Source of the DNA: Caulobacteraceae bacterium
GTDB lineage: Bacteria > Pseudomonadota > Alphaproteobacteria > Caulobacterales > Caulobacteraceae
Assembly: GCA_947475415.1 (NCBI GenBank)
Contig: CANJLH010000015.1
Coordinates: 18,067 to 82,066, forward strand
Length of the DNA stretch: 64,000 bases
Direction of reading: 5' to 3'
The notes under the pieces were generated by a model that was given only the letters and a program-made list of their open reading frames with translations, was not told the origin of the DNA and did not search any database. Shown here piece by piece: positions 1 to 8,984 of this stretch (position 1 is the first letter of the stretch; the number at the start of each line of letters is the position of its first letter). Position numbers and translations under genes: made by a program.

Positions 1-1
1 C

Positions 2-337
2 GCTATCGGCGCTTCACGTACACAGACGGTGCTTCACCACGTCCTTCCCCTCGCCATGCCCGGGGTGATGACCGGCTCGATCCTTTCGCTGGCCCACGCC
101 CTGGGTGAAACTGCTCCGCTACTGATGATCGGCATGATCGCTTTCGTGCCAGGGGTGCCGGCTTCGATCACGGAGGCCGCCACCGTGCTGCCGGTGCAGG
201 TGTTTATCTGGGAAAATGCTTCCGAACGGGCGTTCCACGAGCGAACCGCCGCGGCCATCATCGTCTTGCTGGTCTTCATGATCCTGATGAATCTGGCGGC
301 CATCCTGGTGCGTCGCCGGTTCGAACGCCGGTGGTGA
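2..337 (+). CDS. pstA: Phosphate ABC transporter permease PstA, C-terminal part (5' end outside window)
   Basis: This is the last ~111 residues of PstA, one of the two inner-membrane permeases of the PstSCAB high-affinity phosphate importer. The frame is open from base 2, and the start lies upstream of the window. The permease coupling loop is visible ([20 protein letters not shown]), followed by the segment [13 protein letters not shown] typical of PstA and a last hydrophobic helix ([18 protein letters not shown]) with a basic C-terminus. pstB begins 4 bp after its stop, so the genes are co-transcribed. In this family the operon is normally induced by PhoB under phosphate limitation, but its promoter is not in the window. 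Confidence 0.93.
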   Translation, partial: AIGASRTQTVLHHVLPLAMPGVMTGSILSLAHALGETAPLLMIGMIAFVPGVPASITEAATVLPVQVFIWENASERAFHERTAAAIIVLLVFMILMNLAAILVRRRFERRW

Positions 338-341
338 GCCA

Positions 342-1196
342 ATGAACCTTCGCAATACCTACAATTCGGGGAATTCCATGCCGAGCGATCAATTGGAGGC
401 CGCGATCCAACCGGCGGCCGCAAGCGAAGCGCTGGGCGGCGCGCCGGTGAAGATCGCCGCCCGTGACGTCAATGTCTTTTACGGCGAGAAGCAGGCGCTG
501 TTCGATGTCGCCCTGGATGTGGGGGCGCAGGCTGTGACCGCCCTGATCGGCCCCTCGGGATGTGGCAAGTCCACCTTTTTGCGCTGCATCAACCGCATGA
601 ACGACACCATCCCGGGTTGCCGGGTTCTGGGCCGCATTGAAATCGATGGCGCGGACGTCAATGACCGTGGCCTCGACCCGGTCCTGCTGCGTGCGCGGGT
701 AGGCATGGTGTTTCAGAAGCCCAACCCGTTTCCGAAATCGATCTTCGAGAACGTTGCCTACGGACTTCGCATTCACGGACTGGCGAACAAGTCGGAGGTC
801 GGCGACATCGTAGAGGCGTCTCTAAAGCGCGCCGGCCTTTGGGCCGAAGTTTCCGACCGACTGCACGCGTCGGGCTCCAGTCTTAGCGGAGGTCAGCAAC
901 AACGGCTGGTCATCGCCCGCGCCATCGCCGTCAACCCGGAAGTGATTCTGATGGACGAGCCTTGTTCGGCGCTCGATCCTATAGCGACGGCGCGGATCGA
1001 GGAACTGATCGACGAATTGCGCACGCAATATTGCATCGTGATCGTCACCCACTCCATGGCCCAGGCGGCGCGGGTCTCTCAGCGGACCGCCTTCTTCCAC
1101 ATGGGCAAACTGGTGGAGGCGGGGCGCACGGATGAGATGTTCACCAACCCCCGTGACTCGCGCACCCAGGACTACATCACCGGCCGGTTCGGATAG
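342..1196 (+). CDS. pstB: Phosphate ABC transporter ATP-binding protein PstB
   Basis: ATPase subunit of the PstSCAB phosphate importer, on the cytoplasmic face of the inner membrane. All ABC motifs are present in the 284-residue reading: Walker [10 protein letters not shown] (70-78), Q-loop VFQKP (Q125), signature LSGGQQQR (181-188), Walker B VILMDEP (201-207) and the H-loop THS (H237). [13 protein letters not shown] is characteristic of PstB. The first ~35 residues are not conserved-looking, and an in-frame ATG at 378 gives a shorter 272-residue protein, so the start is uncertain. It lies between pstA and phoU in the usual pst order. Confidence 0.95.
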   Translation: MNLRNTYNSGNSMPSDQLEAAIQPAAASEALGGAPVKIAARDVNVFYGEKQALFDVALDVGAQAVTALIGPSGCGKSTFLRCINRMNDTIPGCRVLGRIEIDGADVNDRGLDPVLLRARVGMVFQKPNPFPKSIFENVAYGLRIHGLANKSEVGDIVEASLKRAGLWAEVSDRLHASGSSLSGGQQQRLVIARAIAVNPEVILMDEPCSALDPIATARIEELIDELRTQYCIVIVTHSMAQAARVSQRTAFFHMGKLVEAGRTDEMFTNPRDSRTQDYITGRFG

Positions 1197-1209
1197 GGAC
1201 ACTGACGTC

Positions 1210-1908
1210 ATGAGCGAGCACATCGTCAAATCCTACGAGGACGAACTCAACACCCTGATGGCCGAATGCGCCCGCATGGGGGGGCTGGCCGAGGCGCAAG
1301 TGGCGGACGCCCTGGAAGCCGTGGTTAAGCGCGATGCGACTCTCGCCGAGACGGTGATCGGCCGCGACGGTCGCCTGGACGCGCTCGAGGCCGAAATCGA
1401 ACGCAAGGCGATCAAACTGATCGCCTTGCGTCAGCCCATGGCCAACGACCTGCGCCGGACGGTCGGGGCCATGAAGATCGCCGGAAATCTTGAGCGGATC
1501 GGCGACCTGGCCAAGAACATAGCCAAGCGCACCGTGGTGATCATTGAGGCAGAGCCGATGACGCCGCTTACCCGCGCGATCGAGCGGCTAGGCCGGCTGG
1601 TGCTAACCCGCCTGAAAGACGTTCTGGACTCCTACACGGCCAATGAGGTGGAGCGCGCGGTCTCGGTCTGGTCGCGCGACCACGAGGTGGATGAACACTA
1701 CAATAGCCTGTTCCGCGAACTGCTCACCTACATGATGGGCGACCCTCGCACGATCACGGCCTGCGCCCACCTCCTGTTCGTAGCGAAGAATTTCGAGCGG
1801 ATCGGCGATCACGCCACCAACATCGCCGAGATCGTGCACTACGAGATCACCGGCGAGGAGATGATCGCTGAGCGTCCCAAGACCGACGCTTTCGCAGCAA
1901 GTGAGTGA
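1210..1908 (+). CDS. phoU: Phosphate signalling protein PhoU
   Basis: A 232-residue negative regulator that links Pst transporter activity to the PhoR/PhoB two-component system. It consists of two similar three-helix halves. The repeated signatures are NLERIGDLAKNIAKR in the first half and NFERIGDHATNIAEI in the second, the acidic metal-binding motifs of PhoU. The ATG at 1210 is chosen because the protein then begins MSEHIVKSYEDEL, as PhoU proteins usually do. The frame stays open further upstream but only into pstB sequence. Its end overlaps the phoB start by 8 bp, suggesting translational coupling. Confidence 0.96.
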   Translation: MSEHIVKSYEDELNTLMAECARMGGLAEAQVADALEAVVKRDATLAETVIGRDGRLDALEAEIERKAIKLIALRQPMANDLRRTVGAMKIAGNLERIGDLAKNIAKRTVVIIEAEPMTPLTRAIERLGRLVLTRLKDVLDSYTANEVERAVSVWSRDHEVDEHYNSLFRELLTYMMGDPRTITACAHLLFVAKNFERIGDHATNIAEIVHYEITGEEMIAERPKTDAFAASE

Positions 1909-2605
1909 GGTGGCGGTGAACCCCAACATCCTTGTGGTCGAGGACGAGGACGCGCTGGCCACCCTGCTGCAGTACAATCTGGAGAAGGAAGGTTTTCAGG
2001 TCTCCCTGGCCGGCGATGGCGAGGAGGCGTTGATCCAGGTGGACGAGCGACTTCCGGACCTGGTGCTGCTGGACTGGATGTTGCCCAAGGTCTCCGGCGT
2101 CGAGGTTTGCCGGCGCCTTCGCCAGCGCAGCGAGACGCGAAATCTTCCGATCATCATGCTCACCGCGCGCGGCGAAGAGAGCGATCGCATCCGCGGCCTC
2201 GACACCGGGGCCGACGATTACGTGGTCAAGCCGTTCTCGATGACCGAACTTGCCGCGCGAATCCGCGCAGTCCTGCGCCGGCTGCGGCCGGGCTTGGCTG
2301 AGGATGTGGTCCGCTGCGGCGACATTGTCGTCGACAGGGTCGCCCACCGGGTGAAGAGGTCTGGCCAGGAGATACATTTGGGGCCCACCGAATTCAGGTT
2401 GCTGGACTACCTGATCCAGAATCCGGGCCGCGTGTTCTCCCGCGAACAACTCTTGGACGCTGTCTGGGGTTCGGATGTCTATGTCGAGGCCCGCACCGTC
2501 GACGTGCATGTGGGCCGACTGCGCAAGGCTTTGAACGTCGGCGCGACCGCTGATCCGATCCGCACAGTGCGATCCGCGGGCTATTCCCTGGATGAAGGCC
2601 GCTGA
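1901..2605 (+). CDS. phoB: Phosphate regulon response regulator PhoB
   Basis: DNA-binding OmpR-family response regulator that activates phosphate-starvation genes by binding Pho boxes. The receiver domain (about 9-122) has the acidic pair E14/D15, phospho-acceptor D58 in LVLLDWMLP, T88 and K110. The winged-helix effector domain follows, with PTEFRLLDYLIQNPGRVFSREQLLDAVWG and the RTVDVHVGRLRKAL recognition region. The length of 234 residues is normal. The start is a GTG inside phoU; in-frame GTGs at 1910 and 1916 are alternatives. No phoR lies in the window. A matching target site occurs in front of ppk2 at 43587. Confidence 0.95.
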   Translation: MSEVAVNPNILVVEDEDALATLLQYNLEKEGFQVSLAGDGEEALIQVDERLPDLVLLDWMLPKVSGVEVCRRLRQRSETRNLPIIMLTARGEESDRIRGLDTGADDYVVKPFSMTELAARIRAVLRRLRPGLAEDVVRCGDIVVDRVAHRVKRSGQEIHLGPTEFRLLDYLIQNPGRVFSREQLLDAVWGSDVYVEARTVDVHVGRLRKALNVGATADPIRTVRSAGYSLDEGR

Positions 2606-2647
2606 GCGGACCTTGACCCCGGCGTCGACCCGCGCAAAACGCCGCCC

Positions 2648-3919
2648 ATGAACATACTTCTCGTCGGGTCCGGGGGGCGCGAGCATGCGCTGGCCTGGAA
2701 GATCGCCCAGTCGCCTCTGGTCGCACGTCTCGTCGCCGCGCCGGGAAGCGTAGGCATGAGCGCCCACGCCGAGGTTCGCAGCGTTCTGGCGACCGACGTC
2801 CCGAGGCTGGTTGAACTTGCTCGGGAGATCGCCGCTGATCTGGTGGTGATCGGACCGGAGGTTGCCGTAGAGGCCGGCCTGGCCGATGCGTTGGCCGCCG
2901 CCGAAATCCCCTGCTTTGGGCCCACCGCGGCGGCGGGGCGGCTGGAGACGTCCAAGGCCTTCACCAAGGCCTTCGCCGACCGCCACGGTCTGCCAACCGC
3001 CGCCTACCGGGTTTTCGACGCGGCCGAACCCGCCAAGGCGGCCTTGGACGCGTTCAGGCCGCCCTATGTGGTCAAGGCCGACGGCCTGGCGGCCGGCAAG
3101 GGTGTGGTGATCGCGCCGGATCTCGCCACCGCCGAGGCCGCAATCGAAGACATTTTCGCGGGCCGTTTTGGCTCCGCCGGGGCTCGGGTGGTACTGGAGG
3201 AGTTTCTCGAGGGAGAAATCGGTTCCCTTTTCGCCCTGTGCGACGGGACGAGCTCGATGCTGTTCGGGTGGGCCCAGGACCACAAGCGCGCCTTCGACGG
3301 CGATCAGGGCCCCAATACCGGTGGTATGGGCGCCTATTCGCCGGCGCCGGTCTTCACCCCTGAGCTCGTGGAGCAGGTGCGCACGCGCCTGGCCGAACCC
3401 GCCTTCGCGGGTATCGCCAAGGACGGCGCGCCCTACCGTGGCGTTCTGTTCGTAGAGCTGATGGCGACTGCTGATGGTCCGAAGTTGGTGGAATTCAACG
3501 TTCGCTTCGGCGATCCGGAATGCCAGGTGCTGATGCTGCGTTTGGAGAGTGACATCGTCCCCTACCTCGCTGCTTGCGCGAAGGGTGAGCTGGCGGCCAT
3601 GCCAGCGCCGATCTGGCGCGATGAAGCCGCGATCTGCGTCGTCCTGGCCGCCCAAGGCTATCCGGACAAGCCCGAGACGGGCAGCGTCATTCGCGGCGCG
3701 GAGCAGGATTTCGGGCCGGATGTGGTGGTCTTCCACGCTGGCGCCGCCCGCGGCGAGGATGGCGCATTGCGCGCCACCGGCGGCCGCGTGCTGAACGTTT
3801 GCGCCCGTGCGCCGACCCTTGAGGCTGCGCGAGAGCGAGCCTATGCGGCGATTGCGAACATCGATTGGCCGGAAGGATTCCATCGCACCGACATCGCCTG
3901 GCGTGCGTTCAGCCGCTAG
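2648..3919 (+). CDS. purD: Phosphoribosylamine-glycine ligase PurD
   Basis: GAR synthetase, the second step of de novo purine synthesis, joining phosphoribosylamine and glycine with ATP in the cytoplasm. The 423-residue protein begins with the N-domain motif MNILLVGSGGREHALAW and has an ATP-grasp domain with YVVKADGLAAGKGV, EFLEGEIGS, DHKRAFDGDQGPNTGGMGAY and the metal-binding FNVRFGDPECQVLM. Length and domain order are standard. It starts 42 bp after phoB on the same strand, so some read-through from the pst-pho operon is possible, but no functional link is implied. Confidence 0.97.
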   Translation: MNILLVGSGGREHALAWKIAQSPLVARLVAAPGSVGMSAHAEVRSVLATDVPRLVELAREIAADLVVIGPEVAVEAGLADALAAAEIPCFGPTAAAGRLETSKAFTKAFADRHGLPTAAYRVFDAAEPAKAALDAFRPPYVVKADGLAAGKGVVIAPDLATAEAAIEDIFAGRFGSAGARVVLEEFLEGEIGSLFALCDGTSSMLFGWAQDHKRAFDGDQGPNTGGMGAYSPAPVFTPELVEQVRTRLAEPAFAGIAKDGAPYRGVLFVELMATADGPKLVEFNVRFGDPECQVLMLRLESDIVPYLAACAKGELAAMPAPIWRDEAAICVVLAAQGYPDKPETGSVIRGAEQDFGPDVVVFHAGAARGEDGALRATGGRVLNVCARAPTLEAARERAYAAIANIDWPEGFHRTDIAWRAFSR

Positions 3920-3975
3920 CCGTCTGTCGCCGGCCCCGATAAGGTTTCCGCAAGCAGATCGACAGGGGAAACGCC

Positions 3976-5052
3976 ATGGCCGACACCGCCGAACCCAGCG
4001 AAGCCGAACGCGAGGCGCTCAACACAGGCACCACCGAGGTCGCCGAAGCCCACCGGTTCGACGAAGCCGCGCTGGCCCGATGGATGGCGGCCAATGTCGA
4101 TGGCTATGCGGGACCTGTGGAGGTGCGCCAATTCAAGGGCGGCCAGTCCAATCCGACCTACCAGCTGGTGACACCCACCCGCAAATATGTCCTGCGCCGC
4201 AAGCCGCCTGGAAAACTCCTGCCTTCCGCCCATGCAGTGGACCGGGAGTATCGGGTGATCACGGCGCTGCACACGACCGGTTATCCGGTGGCCCGCACCT
4301 ACGGTCTGTGTACGGATGAATCAATTATCGGCACCATGTTCTACATCATGGACATGGTTGAGGGCCGCATTCTCTGGGATCAGAGCCTGCCGCAATGTCA
4401 GCCCGCTGAGCGCCACGCTATCTTCATGGCCAAGCTCAAAAGCCTCGCGGACCTGCACAACACCGATTACGCCGCCATCGGGCTTGAGGATTTCGGCCGG
4501 CCTGGCAACTACATGGGCCGCCAGGTCGATCGCTGGACCAAGCAGTACCGCGCTTCCGAGGACGCCCGCATCGAGGAGATGGAGCAGCTCATCGACTGGT
4601 TGCCCCGCACGGCGCCGGAACAGGAGCGCACGTCTATCGTCCACGGGGACTACCGCCTCGACAATATGGTGATCCACCAGACTGAGCCCGCCGTAAAGGC
4701 GGTGCTCGACTGGGAGCTCGCCACCCTGGGTGAACCCATGGCTGACTTCACATATCTGCTCATGCAGTGGGTCAACGGTTCGATCTCGGAAATCCCAGAT
4801 CTGAAGGCGCATGGCCTGCCAACCCTTGAGGAATACGCGGCCGAATACCAGCGGCTCACCAATCGCGCCACGATGCCGGATCTCAACTGGTACTTCGCCT
4901 ACAACGGCTTCAGGCTGGCCGCCATCGTTCAGGGAATTCTTGGACGGGTCCGGGACGGCACCGCCAAGAATGCTCACGCGGAAAGTCAGAGGGTCCGGGT
5001 CGGCCGGTTGTCGAAGTCAGCCTGGGAATACGCCCGAAAGGCCGGCGCGTAG
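3976..5052 (+). CDS. Phosphotransferase family protein (ACAD10/11-type, APH fold)
   Basis: A 358-residue aminoglycoside-phosphotransferase-fold kinase of the type related to the kinase part of mammalian ACAD10/ACAD11. The fold is shown by the nucleotide-binding FKGGQSNPTYQL (53-64), a candidate ATP lysine in VLRRKPPG (K76), the catalytic loop HGDYRLDN (223-230) and the metal-binding DWELATLGEP (245-254). In animals the ACAD10/11 kinase part phosphorylates 4-hydroxyacyl-CoA; a similar acyl-CoA role here is plausible given the many acyl-CoA genes in the window, but the substrate is inferred. It is followed convergently by lpxK. Confidence 0.85.
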   Translation: MADTAEPSEAEREALNTGTTEVAEAHRFDEAALARWMAANVDGYAGPVEVRQFKGGQSNPTYQLVTPTRKYVLRRKPPGKLLPSAHAVDREYRVITALHTTGYPVARTYGLCTDESIIGTMFYIMDMVEGRILWDQSLPQCQPAERHAIFMAKLKSLADLHNTDYAAIGLEDFGRPGNYMGRQVDRWTKQYRASEDARIEEMEQLIDWLPRTAPEQERTSIVHGDYRLDNMVIHQTEPAVKAVLDWELATLGEPMADFTYLLMQWVNGSISEIPDLKAHGLPTLEEYAAEYQRLTNRATMPDLNWYFAYNGFRLAAIVQGILGRVRDGTAKNAHAESQRVRVGRLSKSAWEYARKAGA

Positions 5053-5065
5053 GCACACCCGGATT

Positions 5066-6076
5066 TCACCGCCGAACGCCTCTGGCCAGCAGCTGATCTA
5101 GAGCCGCCGGATCGTCGAATACGCACTGGACCGGCCAGGCCGCGACACGCGGCCTCCAGGCCACCGGCAGACGCACCCAATCCTTTTCGGTGGTCACCAG
5201 ACCCGCGCTGAGCCGCCGTGCGCGGTTGGCCAGCTGCGCCAAAGTCGGCTCATCATATGCGAAGTGATCCGGAAACGCCGCGAAGTCCGCAAGGTCGCAT
5301 CCCGCGCTGCGCAGCGCGCGTTCGACTTTCCAGGGCTTGGCCACGCCAGCGAACCCCATTTGCCGACCGGCCGGAGGCGCCGTCGCGGGGGCGAGGCGGG
5401 CGTTCAGCACCGGATGCGACCCGAGGGTCGCCAGCAACCTCGGGTCCGCCGCCGGCGCGCCATCCGGCAACAGGAGAATCACCGCATCGGCGCGGGCGAG
5501 GCCAGCAACCAGGGGCTCGCGCATTGGGCCGGCAGGAAACACGCGCCCGTCACCGAATGGCCACTCGCCGTCGCGCGTCTCGCCGTCGACCACCACCAGT
5601 GAAAGCGCCTTCTTCACCCTGGAGTTCTGGTGACCGTCGTCCATGACGATCACGCGGGCGCCGTCGGTTGTCGCGGCCATTGCCCCGGCGACCCGATCGC
5701 GGGCGACCCATACTGTCGCCTCGGCGGCCAACATCAGCGGTTCGTCACCCACGTCGCCGGCGTTATGCTGCTCGGCATCAACCCGAACGGGACCCTTCAG
5801 CCTGCCGCCGTAGCCGCGGGACAACACATGCGCATCGACCCCAGATGCCGCCAGCCGGGCCAGGATCGCCCGGACCACCGGGGTCTTGCCGCTGCCGCCA
5901 ATGGTCAGGTTGCCAACACAGATCACCGGCGCACCGGAATCGATTGGCGTAACGCGGGCGATGCGCCGGGCGGTGACGTAGGCCCAAACCCATCCAAACG
6001 GCGTCAGCAGGGCCCGGGAGATGGGGGCGATCCCACGATCGCGTTGATACCACCAGCGCGGCGTGGCGAGTTTCAT
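5066..6076 (-). CDS. lpxK: Tetraacyldisaccharide 4'-kinase LpxK
   Basis: Phosphorylates the 4' position of the lipid A disaccharide precursor at the inner membrane. The 336-residue protein has an N-terminal hydrophobic anchor (about 17-38) followed by the P-loop VGNLTIGGSGKTPV (54-67), then VLSRGYGGR and the substrate-side motif VIVMDDGHQN, all typical of LpxK. Its start overlaps the waaA stop by 4 bp (ATGA), so the two are translationally coupled in the order waaA-lpxK. This is the last gene of the minus-strand lipid A set. Confidence 0.95.
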   Translation of the reverse strand: MKLATPRWWYQRDRGIAPISRALLTPFGWVWAYVTARRIARVTPIDSGAPVICVGNLTIGGSGKTPVVRAILARLAASGVDAHVLSRGYGGRLKGPVRVDAEQHNAGDVGDEPLMLAAEATVWVARDRVAGAMAATTDGARVIVMDDGHQNSRVKKALSLVVVDGETRDGEWPFGDGRVFPAGPMREPLVAGLARADAVILLLPDGAPAADPRLLATLGSHPVLNARLAPATAPPAGRQMGFAGVAKPWKVERALRSAGCDLADFAAFPDHFAYDEPTLAQLANRARRLSAGLVTTEKDWVRLPVAWRPRVAAWPVQCVFDDPAALDQLLARGVRR

Positions 6077-7341
6077 GCCGGAACCAGCGGCAGCAGCAGT
6101 TTCAGCGCCGCGTCCAGCCCGTCGCCCTGACGCGTAGCATAATCGCGGGCCGCCGCGCCGACGCGCCGGGCGATCTGGGGATTGTCCAGCAGCCCCCGAA
6201 GATGCCGCGCCAGATCGGACTCGCCGCTGGCCTCAATCGCGGCGGCCTCGGCGAACAGTTCGTCGAAAATCCCCCGCGCGTTGAAGACATGCGGCCCGGT
6301 CAGGATCGGCAGGCCATGCCGCGCGGGTTCCAGCGGATTGTGCCCTCCCACGCCCCCAACGAAGCCACCGCCCATCACAGCGATATCCGCCGCCTCCAAA
6401 TAGAGTCCGAGTTCGCCCAGGGTGTCGACAACATAGGCGTCAATCTCCGAAGTGATCGCCTCGTCTGCGCTGCGCTGCGCGACGCGCAGGTTGAGGGCGG
6501 TCAGCTCTCGGACCACGTCGGCGCCACGCTCTGGGTGGCGCGGTGCAACCACCAGCAGGGCGCGGCCTGGTTCGGTCGCGCGCTGGAAAGCCCTGGCGAT
6601 CACGCTATCTTCGCCGGTGTGGGTGCTGATGGCCAGGACAGTCCCTCGGCCCTTCGCGGCGGTTTTGAACGCCATGACCGCCTCGGGATCGAAGGGCAGG
6701 CGCCGGGCTATGCGCTTCAGGTTCAGGCGCGGCCCGCAGCGTGCGCCAAGGCTTGCAAGCCTCGCTTCGGACTCGCCATCCTGCGCCAGGACGACATCGA
6801 AAGCGCCTAGCAGCCTCTGTGCGCTGGCTGGAACTCGACTCCAGCCGCGAGCTGATCGCGCGGTGATGCGGGCTGAGAGCAGAGCCAGCCGCACGCCCCG
6901 CGTCTGCGCCGTCGCGACCAGGTTCGGCCAAAGCTCGCTCTCCACGAAGACGCCAAGATCGGGACGCCAATAGTCCAGAAACCGCCTTACGGCGCCGGGG
7001 GTGTCGATCGGCGCATATTGATGAACCGCCCCGGACGGAAGCCGCTCCGTGATCAAGGACGCTGAGGTCACAGTGCCGGTGGTGACGAGCAGATTGAGGT
7101 CCGGTCTCGCCTGCGAAAGCGCCTCGGCCAACGGCAGTAGCGACAAGCTTTCGCCAACGCTGACCGCATGCAACCAAACCAGTCGACCTCCAGGCCGCAG
7201 CGCCGAGGCGCGCCCTAGGCGTTCTGAAATGCGTGCCGCGTCTTCCTTTCCCGCCGCCGCCCTCCGGCGCAGAATGGTGGGCGCGAACGCCGCCGCCGCG
7301 GTGCTCGCGACGCGATAAAGCCACAAGGGCAGGGTGGTCAC
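6073..7341 (-). CDS. waaA: 3-deoxy-D-manno-octulosonic acid transferase WaaA (KdtA)
   Basis: Transfers Kdo from CMP-Kdo to lipid IVA at the cytoplasmic face of the inner membrane. The 422-residue protein has an N-terminal membrane anchor (about 7-25), the motif WLHAVSVGES containing the catalytic glutamate E64 of this GT30 family, and the donor-site region GGGFVGGVGGHNPLEPA followed by GLPILTGPHVFN. It overlaps lpxK downstream by 4 bp and the cation-efflux gene upstream by 4 bp. The number of Kdo residues it adds cannot be told from sequence. Confidence 0.94.
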   Translation of the reverse strand: MTTLPLWLYRVASTAAAAFAPTILRRRAAAGKEDAARISERLGRASALRPGGRLVWLHAVSVGESLSLLPLAEALSQARPDLNLLVTTGTVTSASLITERLPSGAVHQYAPIDTPGAVRRFLDYWRPDLGVFVESELWPNLVATAQTRGVRLALLSARITARSARGWSRVPASAQRLLGAFDVVLAQDGESEARLASLGARCGPRLNLKRIARRLPFDPEAVMAFKTAAKGRGTVLAISTHTGEDSVIARAFQRATEPGRALLVVAPRHPERGADVVRELTALNLRVAQRSADEAITSEIDAYVVDTLGELGLYLEAADIAVMGGGFVGGVGGHNPLEPARHGLPILTGPHVFNARGIFDELFAEAAAIEASGESDLARHLRGLLDNPQIARRVGAAARDYATRQGDGLDAALKLLLPLVPA

Positions 7342-8246
7342 ACAACCTCGGCGGGGGCGAGACGGCAGGCGTCGGCGCCGCCGGTTTCGACCTGCAGTGT
7401 GGCGTGACCGATGCCGAACCGGTGCGCCAGGCCCTCACAGGCGGCGTGCAGGAAACCGTCGCCGTCTTCGTTTACCGGCCGTGTGACGTGCGCGGTCAAG
7501 GCGGTCTCGGTCGTGCTCATCGACCAGATGTGCAAGTCATGCACCGCGTCCACGCCGGGCAGGTCGGCGAGCCAGGCGTTCACGGCCGCCACATCGATTC
7601 CGCGCGGCGCGGCGTCCAGAGCCATGTCCACGGACTCCCGCAGCAGGCCGATGGTGCCAGTGACGATCACCGCGGCGATGCCCAGGCTCAGGGCCGGGTC
7701 GATCCAGAGTCGACCGCTCCAGGCCATCAATCCCGCCCCCGCCACAACCGCCGCCGAGACCGCCGCATCCGCCGCCATATGCTGGAAAGCGCCGCGCACA
7801 TTCAGGTCCGCCTGTCCGCGCAGGAACAGCAGCGCGGTCGCGGTGTTCACCACCACGCCAATCGCAGCCGTGATCATCACCGCCTGGGTCGCAACCGGCG
7901 TTGGGGCCAGCAACCGGCGAACGGACTCAGAGACGATTGCGCCCACAGTCAGAAGCAGAAGCACCGCATTGGCGAGGGACGCCAGCACCGTCGCCTTTCT
8001 CAAGCCATAGGTGCGCTGCTGCGTCGGCGCGCGACGGGCCAGCACCGTAGCGCTCCAGGCCAACAACAGCGCGAGCACGTCAGAGAGGTTGTGGCCGGCG
8101 TCCGCCAGCAGCGCCAAGGACCCGGAATGGAAGCCCACTCCGGCCTCGGTGAGGACAAAAGCTGTGTTCAGCCCAACTGCAAGCGCGAAGGCGCGCCCGA
8201 AATCCTTCGGCGAATGGACGTGATTGTGATCGTGGTCGTGAGCCAT
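7338..8246 (-). CDS. Cation diffusion facilitator (CzcD/ZitB-type zinc exporter)
   Basis: A 302-residue inner-membrane metal/proton antiporter of the CDF family, probably exporting Zn(II). It has a histidine-rich N-terminus (MAHDHDHNHVH), about six transmembrane helices and the two intramembrane HxxxD metal sites: H52/D56 in LLADAGHNLSDV, and HMAADAAVS in the fifth helix. The C-terminal cytoplasmic domain carries DLHIWSMSTTETALTAHV. The ATG at 8246 is preferred over an in-frame GTG at 8261 because the His-rich start is then N-terminal and an AAGG stretch precedes it. It is wedged between waaA (4-bp overlap) and the DUF374 gene (30 bp away). Confidence 0.92.
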   Translation of the reverse strand: MAHDHDHNHVHSPKDFGRAFALAVGLNTAFVLTEAGVGFHSGSLALLADAGHNLSDVLALLLAWSATVLARRAPTQQRTYGLRKATVLASLANAVLLLLTVGAIVSESVRRLLAPTPVATQAVMITAAIGVVVNTATALLFLRGQADLNVRGAFQHMAADAAVSAAVVAGAGLMAWSGRLWIDPALSLGIAAVIVTGTIGLLRESVDMALDAAPRGIDVAAVNAWLADLPGVDAVHDLHIWSMSTTETALTAHVTRPVNEDGDGFLHAACEGLAHRFGIGHATLQVETGGADACRLAPAEVV

Positions 8247-8276
8247 GGCCTTATGTCTCACCGCCCGCGGGCCGGA

Positions 8277-8984
8277 TCAATCCGCATGGCCCTGTGTCAG
8301 CGCCTCGGCCCGCCGGGTTGCGGCGCTGAGCCTCGCCGACCAGGACCGGGCGAGCTCCTTCACCGACGCATCGTCAGCGTCGGCGGGACAGTGGCAGGGT
8401 CCGTCCCAGACCATGGCGCCGCGTCCGAATGGAAGCGCGAGCATCATTCGGTCCCAGCCCTTCAACCGGATCGCCGGCGACGCCGCCAGTCCCATCAGAT
8501 AGACCGGCGCGCCTGTTCGCCGGGCTATCTGGACGGCGCCGGGCGTAATTTCTTCATTGGGTCCACGAGGACCATCCGGCGTTATGACCAGCAGGCCGCC
8601 GTCGGCGATCCAGTCAACAGCCTCGCGAAAGGCCGCCGCGGCGGCACGGGCCTTGGCCGAATCGCCGGGTTTCGCCGTCGAAGCGCGGATCGACGGGTAC
8701 CCCAGACGTTCAAGCGCCAGCGCCAGGAATGCTCCGTCGGACGAAGGTGAGATCATGCAGCGTCGCTTGGTCCGCAAGCCCCAGGCGTCGTCGACGGCCA
8801 GGCACAGGGAGATTCGACTGTGCCAGAACAGAGCCACCGCCCCATGTTGCGCGCCAAGGGCTGGTTCAACCACCCCACGGTTCTCGTAACGCCAGCGGAG
8901 GGTCCGCCCCACCGCCACCAGGTAGCCGACCAGCAGCCATGCCAGAACGGCCTGCACCCCAGGACGCCTCAGGAACTGCTTCAA
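8277..8984 (-). CDS. DUF374 family lysophospholipid acyltransferase-like protein
   Basis: A 235-residue DUF374 protein, distantly related to the LPLAT acyltransferases. It has an N-terminal hydrophobic segment (about 9-27), FWHSR (H55 as the likely catalytic histidine of an HX4D-like site), SPSSDGAFLA (79-88), and TPDGPRGP (135-142), which is diagnostic of DUF374. Family members sit beside waaA and lpxK in many alphaproteobacteria, so a role in lipid A acylation is likely, though its exact acyl acceptor is not known. It overlaps the MsbA-like gene by 4 bp. Confidence 0.88.
   Translation of the reverse strand: MKQFLRRPGVQAVLAWLLVGYLVAVGRTLRWRYENRGVVEPALGAQHGAVALFWHSRISLCLAVDDAWGLRTKRRCMISPSSDGAFLALALERLGYPSIRASTAKPGDSAKARAAAAAFREAVDWIADGGLLVITPDGPRGPNEEITPGAVQIARRTGAPVYLMGLAASPAIRLKGWDRMMLALPFGRGAMVWDGPCHCPADADDASVKELARSWSARLSAATRRAEALTQGHAD

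Noticed and set aside
1847..3883. 678-codon minus-strand open frame over phoB and purD
   Set aside because: phoB and purD are certain on the plus strand; the antisense peptide has no recognisable motif and reflects GC-rich codon bias.
7233..8750. 505-codon plus-strand open frame over the CDF and DUF374 genes
   Set aside because: Antisense to genes with clear motifs; peptide low-complexity and without homology features.
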